Part shown: piece after piece, positions 58,931 to 64,000 of the stretch
Layout of the letters: each line of letters starts with the position of its first letter
Position numbering within the stretch: the first letter of the stretch is position 1
NCBI GenBank assembly: GCA_037127255.1
Contig: JBANSL010000004.1
Location: 53,145,702 to 53,209,701 of the forward strand
Reading direction: 5' to 3'
Length of the DNA: 64,000 nucleotides
DNA from: Persicaria tinctoria
Lineage: Eukaryota > Streptophyta > Magnoliopsida > Caryophyllales > Polygonaceae
The notes under the pieces: model-generated
What the model was told of the DNA's origin: nothing
Seen by the model: the letters and a program-made list of their open reading frames with translations, nothing else
The model's database searches: none
Program-made: the position numbers and the translations under genes

Positions 58931-59925
58931 TGATAACTCCCTCCCTTGATGGGAAATGGAATAAATGTTTCAAAGGCCTTGACATGATGTTTATGTCAAA
59001 GGCCTTGGCGCATTAACAGTTGATGAAATACAAAACCTATATTATTTGTCCGAATATTATTATATCTTATTATATACTTCCGTTATATTATATGTATATG
59101 TTGGACTAACCATTTCAGGAAGTATATTTGAGATTATCGCTTTCCTTTGGTGCATATGAGGAGATCTTATTCAAAAACGGATCATGGCTTCGAAGTGTCC
59201 TTATATAGAAGATTAAAGATCAAGTCTGATTCTAGAGCCGTTGGTGAAGATCCTCAGGCGCCATTCTACTCATATATAAAGGAAAGAAGGAAGAAGACAG
59301 AAACAACAAGTGCTACACGAGTTTTCAATCATCAAGCGATTCTGTCTTCCAAAGTGTCTCTCTGCTAAGCGCTCAAAGAGTTTGTTGTTTATTTCAAAGC
59401 CTTTGAGAGTCACTGTGAGCTTATAGGATATATTCATTTATAGTGTTACTCGAGAGTTTATAACTCGGGAAGTTGCACTAGGCTATTGATTTGTGAGAGT
59501 AAGAGGATTGTACTAGATAGCTGAGAGAGGTGGGGCTCTTCTAGATTGGTCTAGGACTCCAAGGGAACGTGAGTTGACTAGATTGCAATTGTATAGGAGA
59601 GAGGCTTCTCGGTGAGCTATTAGGATCCTAAGCTAAGCGAATCAATAAAGCCTTTGAATCCTAGGGTTGTGGAAGAACCCTAGGCGGGGACGTAGACCAA
59701 GTTGTGCTGAACCTCGTAAATAATTACTCGTGTTCTTTACTTATTTGCTTTACCTTATTTCCGCACTTGGTTCGAATTGTTTAACTTTGTGATTCAGGTT
59801 TATCTCAAAGGTTTTGGTACAAGCTCCAAAAGTCTTGAGACTTTCTGCGAAAAACGGGCATACTCTATTCAACCCCCCTTCTAGAGTATTTCTTATTACA
59901 TTGTTCTTATATTATCGAACCTTCA
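58931..59925 (+). repeat. 3' LTR of element C
   Basis: 995 bp, same ends as the 5' LTR. Confidence 0.95.
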
Positions 59926-60746
59926 GCTTGCTCAAGCATGTAAAGGTATGAGGCCATCCGATCGTAGCTCTCTTCGTAGGTCCCGTATAAGCCATCCCAT
60001 GCGGCTCCCTTCGCCCTGTGTGCCTTCCAGTAGTTGCAGTCCACGCCCAACAGAGACTTCATCATCGTCCTTATCTGACGAGGAAGCAGCTCCTTCCCTG
60101 ACTCGACAAAACTGCAAAGATGCGATCAACGAGTTACACCAAAAAAAATCCACCAACAAATACTTCATAGACGGGGAACAAGACGCCGGTTTAGGAACTT
60201 ACTCGGACACCAAACTCTGCCCCATCAGCTTGTAATTGACATTGCGCTGGTAGTTGCTGACGACACTAACCTTGCAAGTGTGTGTGTTCACGAACTTACG
60301 AACCACTCACTTCTTAGTTTCCCGATACGTTGACGCCCGACAGTACCATGAGCAGTTCGGTTCGGGACATACAACCACGTACGCCGTTGTTGTCGATCGC
60401 TTCACTTGGATCGCAAAGCACCCGCGCAAAGCTTCCCACTTCACTCTGGACTGAATGGCAGCCTTCGTATCGAACATGTACCTCTCATGTAACACCTTCA
60501 CACTCTCCCGAGGGCCTCCGACTAGAGGAATGAACCGAGCCACGTCTTCTTCCACTTGCTCCAACGTCGGCAAAAGCTATTTGTGTCCTTGGTACGATCA
60601 ATCTATCTCTCTCACCGTTGCCTCAGCCTTCTCATCCCACGATCCAGACGTCTTGTTCGGCCTCCCTCCCTCCACTTTCACGGGGAAACCACCCCTGATC
60701 ATTTCATCGTCGGAGCTTCTTACGTCTATTATGTCCTCCATTCCGT

Positions 60747-60761
60747 GGGGGGGGGGGGGGG
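60747..60761. repeat. G15 homopolymer in mudrA
   Basis: Fifteen G on the plus strand (C15 in the mudrA sense). The open frame changes across it, so slippage here is one of the frameshifts in the transposase gene. Confidence 0.85.
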
Positions 60762-60893
60762 AGTAGGATGTCCACATCGTCGTTGGTATCAACGGTCACC
60801 ACTTGCTTTCCGCGTCAGTTGGCATTAGACCTGCTCACGTCGCCACCCTTCTCTGGTTCATCCACTTTGTGAAGCTGTCCTACTTCATCACCC

Positions 60894-60973
60894 TGTCCTA
60901 CCATTATGTTGTCATCCATCCTACCAACTCCGCCCGATTGTCCGACCATTATGTTGTGCTCCATCCTACCAAT
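60894..60973 (-). repeat. 22/23-bp motif array inside mudrA coding sequence
   Basis: Plus-strand TCCTACCA-type words at 60894, 60917, 60939 and 60962 are the motif core on the coding strand of mudrA. Two units make 45 bp, so they translate as a 15-residue repeat: IGRMEHNIMVGQSGG then VGRMDDNIMVGQGDE. The GRM and MVGQ parts are the same core read in two frames. Confidence 0.8.
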
Positions 60974-61781
60974 ATCAGAATGTATACCGCTCCCAGCAAG
61001 CTCCCCCTGCATCCCACTGACGCTGCCCTTTGCTGTCGTACAACACTCTCCCTCCCCCACTACACAGTCATCACACAAGCAGGTCCCTCCAGTTTCGCTG
61101 CTAAGGTCATCCAACTTCCCTTTCTCCTTGATGGAGCCTCGAACCTTCTCATCCGCCCCTCCGCCTCCATCAAGACCATCATCGAAGTCTTCCTGCATGG
61201 TGGGAGGCCCGGTTAGGAGTATTTCTCCTGGGGTGGGAGACGACAGGTCCTCAGCCCATGAGTCGGAGTTTTCTGGCTCATGTTCACTGGAGGGTGTGGA
61301 AGGGGTTGTCGTTTTCATTTGTAAGGTGGCGTGCAATGCGATTGGACAGGCTCGTGCACCAGATTAAGTGTTGTAGAACTTGTAGGCTTCTAGGTCATCG
61401 TTGTTCTGCACCCGAATCGGAGTGGCCCGCCCCATCGAAGGAGGGAGGTAGGTGAGCTCAATGTCGTATAAGACCATGTCCACGTCGAATTTGGAAACAA
61501 TCTTGTCCTTCAGTTGGTCGTAGCCAATATTCTGTGCCACCACCATAGCTGCAGTACGTGCCTCTCCCTTGAACACCAAACTCCCACTCCCGGAAGCCCA
61601 CCAACTGACACACACGACATTGATACATACCCTATATCACCTGGGGTTAGCCACGGGAATAAAGGATCAGCCTGGGGGGTAGTTCTGATATAGGAAAGAG
61701 GAACAACTACAAAGAAAAGGTACAAGATGACTTACCCATCGCTGCCAGTGCCACCAACAACCTTGTTGCACTTTTCTTGGA

Positions 61782-61836
61782 ATGGAAAGACAGTTGAACA
61801 CTATTGGCAGCCCAGAACTATACTTTTGGTAGGATC
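61782..61836 (+). repeat. 22-bp motif array upstream of mudrA
   Basis: Cores at 61782 (poor), 61804 and 61826 (exact TTGGTAGGAT), 22 apart. Confidence 0.75.
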
Positions 61837-62045
61837 ACAACTGTATCGTTTCCTCGGATGCACGTGTGCCTTTTCCCCTGCCCTTTCTGCCTCTCTCCTG
61901 CTCTGCCTCACTTTTTACAGGGCATGATGGGGTGTTTGAGAACCTCCTCTCAAGCTTATATATGTGCTTGGGGAATACCCATCAATGCAATGATTGCATT
62001 TTCCCCTCATAAATGCTCCCCCTTCCCCCCAATGAAGAACCCCGT

Positions 62046-62080
62046 TTTGGCGCCAAACTTACACTGACAACCCGCCAAAA
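62046..62080. promoter_or_regulatory. E2F-like sites, copy 1
   Basis: Palindrome TTTGGCGCCAAA at 62046-62057 and CCCGCCAAAA at 62071-62080. Both fit the plant E2F/DP consensus WTTSSCSS. They lie about 450 bp upstream of the mudrA N-terminal coding region. Confidence 0.6.
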
Positions 62081-62236
62081 CAGCTACGGTCAATCCCCTC
62101 CAAATTTCTCCTAAATTTCCAGGTATGGTTGGACATGTTAAGCCTATTGGTAAGATAACTATATTCTATTGGTAAGATAAATGTATCATATTGGTCAGAC
62201 ATATGCTCTCTCTCTTCCCTTAATGAAGAACCTTGT

Positions 62237-62271
62237 TTTGGCGCCAAAATTACACTGACAGCCCGCCAAAA
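62237..62271. promoter_or_regulatory. E2F-like sites, copy 2
   Basis: TTTGGCGCCAAA at 62237-62248 and CCCGCCAAAA at 62262-62271, the duplicated counterpart of the sites at 62046-62080. The spacing is kept while flanking bases have diverged. Confidence 0.6.
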
Positions 62272-62772
62272 CCGCTACGGACAATCCCCTCCATATTATC
62301 TCCAAAATATCCATGTATGGTAGGACATTCTTGACCTATTGGTAAGACAAATGTCTTCTATTGGTAAGCCAAAACGTGTTCAGTTCCTAGAAATGAAGAT
62401 GATGCTTTGCCCTCACCTTTCCACTCATCTCCTATGTTGGCTCTTTTTTTTGCAGAGCATTTAATAAGGAATGACACCCATCAATCAAGCATCTATAAGG
62501 GTTGATTGACACCCTTAATTCCAATCATTTAAATTTCCCCTCATAAATGCCCCCCCTTATTTCCCTACTTTATTGGAGTCACACCCCAATTCCTCTGACA
62601 TGTCCAGCACCTCCCCCTCCTGATTTCTCTCGTCCAAAAGATGGAGCTACAGTGTTGGCCTCACCTTCACCTGCAACTTCCTCTCCCGGTTGTATTTTTG
62701 TATTTGCAAAAATAGACCACTTTCTACCCCTAGCAAAAAAAAGGGACATGTCTAGTTATGCAAACTTTTTTT

Positions 62773-62795
62773 TGGTCTAGTTATGCAAATCGGCC
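62773..62795 (-). repeat. Right terminal repeat of the MULE
   Basis: Inverted, reads GGCCGATTTGCATAACTAGA and onward, 19 of 23 matches to 21843-21865. A further GCATAACTAGAC unit lies just inside, as at the left end. Confidence 0.65.
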
Positions 62796-62873
62796 ATAAA
62801 AAAAATAAAAAATACGGAGTACCTGTTCCGTTAGAGTATGCTCAAATCAACGAAGTCCGCTCATCAGCTAGAA

Positions 62874-63520
62874 TCTATATATCTATATCTATATCTATAT
62901 AAACTCTTAATTTAGAAGAGTTTATGCACATGTGTCAACATTAAAGAGATTTGAGGGGTTTGCCAATTATAATTTTCTTTTTTCTCTTTAATCATTTTTT
63001 TTATTCTTCTTTTTTCTTTAAATTATCTTTTTTCTTTCTTTCATCCTACTAACTATTGGGCTTAATTCAAAACATTGAATTCGATCTAATATACTTATTG
63101 GGCTTAACTCAAATTCATTTACTAACTATCTATATCTATATACTATATTAATTTATGTCGCATGTCCTCTCCATGTTCAAAGTTAATTGTGGAAATATTA
63201 TTTACATAATATCATTTTATTATGGTAAATATATTTTCTATTATAATTTTTTTGAAAAATATTCTAATATTAATTACCCAATATTATTTGATATTACATT
63301 TTTTAATCAATGGGATTAATTCAAAACTTTTATCTTTCACTATTTATTATTTATTTTTCTCTTTATCTCTTTAGCCCAAGTGTATTTTCTATTATTTTTA
63401 ACACATTTACTAATCAATGGGTTGAATTAAAAATATTGAATTAAATCTAATGTCTATGATTTATCTATATCTAAATATTATTTATAAAAAAATCACGGCA
63501 TGGCGCGGGGATCGTACTAG
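62874..63520 (+). mobile_element. Small non-autonomous Helitron-like element
   Basis: Starts TCTATATATC after an A and ends CTAG before a T (63517-63520, T63521). The 3' end is preceded by an imperfect GC-rich hairpin (CACGGCATGGCGCGGGG). TC...CTAG ends between A and T, with a subterminal hairpin, are the Helitron signature. AT-rich, no coding capacity; contains a TATATC microsatellite at 62875-62900. Confidence 0.6.
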
Positions 63521-63815
63521 TAAAATATGTAAATCAAAATCGGAGGGAGGATTGGGAATAAGGAAAACCAAAAACATGAAGGAAGCACTAAAACCAAAAC
63601 TCTTATGGAAAATTCTGGTAGAATCAGAGAATTATTGGGTCAAAATCATACAATACAAATAATTAAAAGAGAACCACATCCTTACCTACTCTGCAAAAGG
63701 CAGTGCATCTTGGCAGTGGTCGAAACTAAGGGCTCTAATCCCAAAATTCAAATCGGGGCTCATTTGGTTAGTCGAAGATGGGAAATCAATTAAGTTATGG
63801 ACAGAAAATTAGGTA
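63521..63815 (+). pseudogene. LINE ORF2 fragment
   Basis: Encodes KSKSEGGLGIRKTKNMKEAL, KPKLLWKILVESENYW and, after a stop and frame change, SGLIWLVEDGKSIKLW. This is the region between RT and zf-RVT in plant LINEs, and matches the arrangement of the minus-strand LINE near 3917-4210. Truncated on both sides. Confidence 0.75.
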
Positions 63816-64000
63816 ACAACAACACCCCTTCTGGAATGAATGGACTTTCAACATAACATAAATCCACACTACTATACATGCCCCTGCTACGCACGGGTGT
63901 TTCAATGGGTTGACTCATCTCGAGTTTGTCAATTTTTTTCTTTTTTTTTTTCAATAAAAAAGTGTATTTTGATAAATTTGCGATAATTTCAAAATGCTAA
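63816..64000. other. No gene seen; possible second Helitron-type hairpin
   Basis: TACTATACATGCCCCTGCTA at 63871-63890 and the following CGCACGGGTG form a hairpin-like end of the type found at Helitron 3' termini read on the minus strand. No partner end was seen. Confidence 0.3.

Larger units (their letters stand above)
48952..59925 (+). mobile_element. Sirevirus-like Ty1/copia element C, with internal tandem duplication
   Basis: 10,974 bp inserted in a mudrA exon with an exact 5-bp target duplication GCTTG (48947-48951, 59926-59930). LTRs 48952-49946 and 58931-59925 are both 995 bp and differ at about 20 positions by eye. It is the most complete copy: gag, protease, integrase, RT, RNase H and an intact third ORF. 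It carries a 1401-bp direct tandem duplication in pol, a frameshift before integrase, a 29-bp deletion in RT and one gag stop. Confidence 0.95.
47570..61615 (-). pseudogene. mudrA: mudrA-type MULE transposase, split by Sirevirus C
   Basis: Exon 1 (about 61615-60203) has an N-terminal PB1-like segment (MVVAQNIGYDQLKDKIVSKF), an acidic linker and a MuDR DNA-binding zinc segment (CPEPNCSWYCRA ... NTHTC). Exon 2 (60111-59926 joined to 48946-48841) has LEQA, interrupted by element C, then NPGTITTLVRDDN. Exon 3 (48631-47570) has the DDE core (VFSVDGSFFNGKYRG, HVVWVSDRHMSITKGI), a SWIM zinc finger (CTCKHFEIDQIPCAHAL) and a basic GRPKTKRYPSKGEARGAKRR tail. Breaks: TAA at 61364-61366, a frameshift at a 15-C tract (60747-60761), stops near 60820 and 60596, a TGA at the expected Trp near 60309, a TAG in the NPGT exon and one at its donor. 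The catalytic core exon itself is open. Confidence 0.9.
62029..62371. repeat. 191-bp tandem duplication with two motif arrays
   Basis: The block from AATGAAGAACC through TTGGCGCCAA, CCCGCCAAAAC and CAATCCCCTCCA to a run of motif cores occurs twice, offset 191 bp. First-copy cores are at 62125, 62147, 62169 and 62191; second-copy cores at 62317, 62339 and 62361. All steps within a run are exactly 22. Lies in the 5' flank of mudrA next to the right MULE end. Confidence 0.88.
21814..62795. mobile_element. Autonomous-type MULE with mudrA and DUF1985/ULP genes, invaded by three Sireviruses
   Basis: Left terminus GGAAATGGCAGCAACTAGAC and right terminus, inverted, GGCCGATTTGCATAACTAGA share GG and an ACTAGACCAA core. 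A 23-bp internal block at 21843-21865 matches the inverted right end (62773-62795) at 19 of 23 positions. A 9-bp direct repeat, ATAAAAAAA, abuts both ends (21805-21813, 62796-62804), the size made by Mutator transposases. Removing the three LTR elements and one copy of each target duplication leaves about 9.86 kb. Inside are two convergent genes: a DUF1985 + Ulp1-like gene (plus) and mudrA (minus). MULEs carrying ULP-like genes are known in plants (Kaonashi, CUMULE). Both genes are broken, so this copy is dead. The duplication is low-complexity, so the exact edges carry some doubt. Confidence 0.8.

Noticed and set aside
59147..59368. 73-codon frame in LTRs (also 49168-49389)
   Set aside because: Lies inside LTR sequence with no counterpart in A or B LTRs; no coding evidence.
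60815..61367. Plus-strand frames of 137-153 codons
   Set aside because: Antisense of the mudrA acidic linker, which reads in frame with the PB1-like N-terminus on the minus strand.

Overview
The window is nuclear DNA of a flowering plant, most likely a eudicot. Evidence: GT-AG introns, one intact 10-exon cytosolic aspartyl-tRNA synthetase gene close to plant AspRS/IBI1, plant MITEs, a LINE, Sirevirus-type Ty1/copia elements and a plant Mutator-like element (MULE). The family cannot be fixed from sequence alone. Only the AspRS gene looks like a healthy host gene; almost everything else is mobile DNA in various states of decay.

Layout. 1-5.7 kb: gene-poor sequence and a decayed LINE on the minus strand. 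5.7-6.2 kb: a Tourist-like MITE holding a retroposed insertion. 6.4-12.3 kb: AspRS (minus), with a Stowaway MITE in intron 6. 12.8-15 kb: AT-rich DNA full of degenerate TGATGNCA words, with an hAT-like element that itself carries a tRNA-derived SINE and a Stowaway MITE. 15.7-20.3 kb: a mosaic of 3' fragments from three unrelated host genes (PTI1-like kinase, CSA/ERCC8-like WD40 protein, FBL15-like F-box/LRR protein) plus an array of a short motif (core TTGACAGGATA).

21.814-62.795 kb: one MULE, with matching terminal motifs and a 9-bp target duplication, about 9.9 kb before it was invaded. It carries two convergent genes: a DUF1985 + Ulp1-like (C48) protein gene on the plus strand and a mudrA transposase gene on the minus strand. 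Both are now pseudogenes. Its introns, intergenic DNA and 5' flank carry about fifty copies of an 11-bp core (TTGGTARGATA) set at a 22-bp period. Three copies of one Sirevirus family were inserted into this MULE: A (26.482-36.879 kb, plus), B (37.414-47.145 kb, minus) and C (48.952-59.925 kb, plus). Each has a perfect 5-bp target duplication, an initiator-Met tRNA primer site, gag, pol and a third ORF. All are defective; C keeps an intact third ORF. A also contains a truncated Ty3/gypsy-type fragment.

62.87-64 kb: a small Helitron-like element and another LINE fragment.

The most interesting system is the MULE: transposase + DUF1985/ULP protein + a family-specific 22-bp-periodic motif. This has the architecture expected of a VANC-like anti-silencing transposon, in which a TE-encoded protein recognises short motifs repeated in its own non-coding DNA. 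The nearby variant-core array would fit divergence of such a motif between related elements. Binding and function are inference; the gene order, motif arrays, target duplications and disabling mutations are read directly from the sequence.
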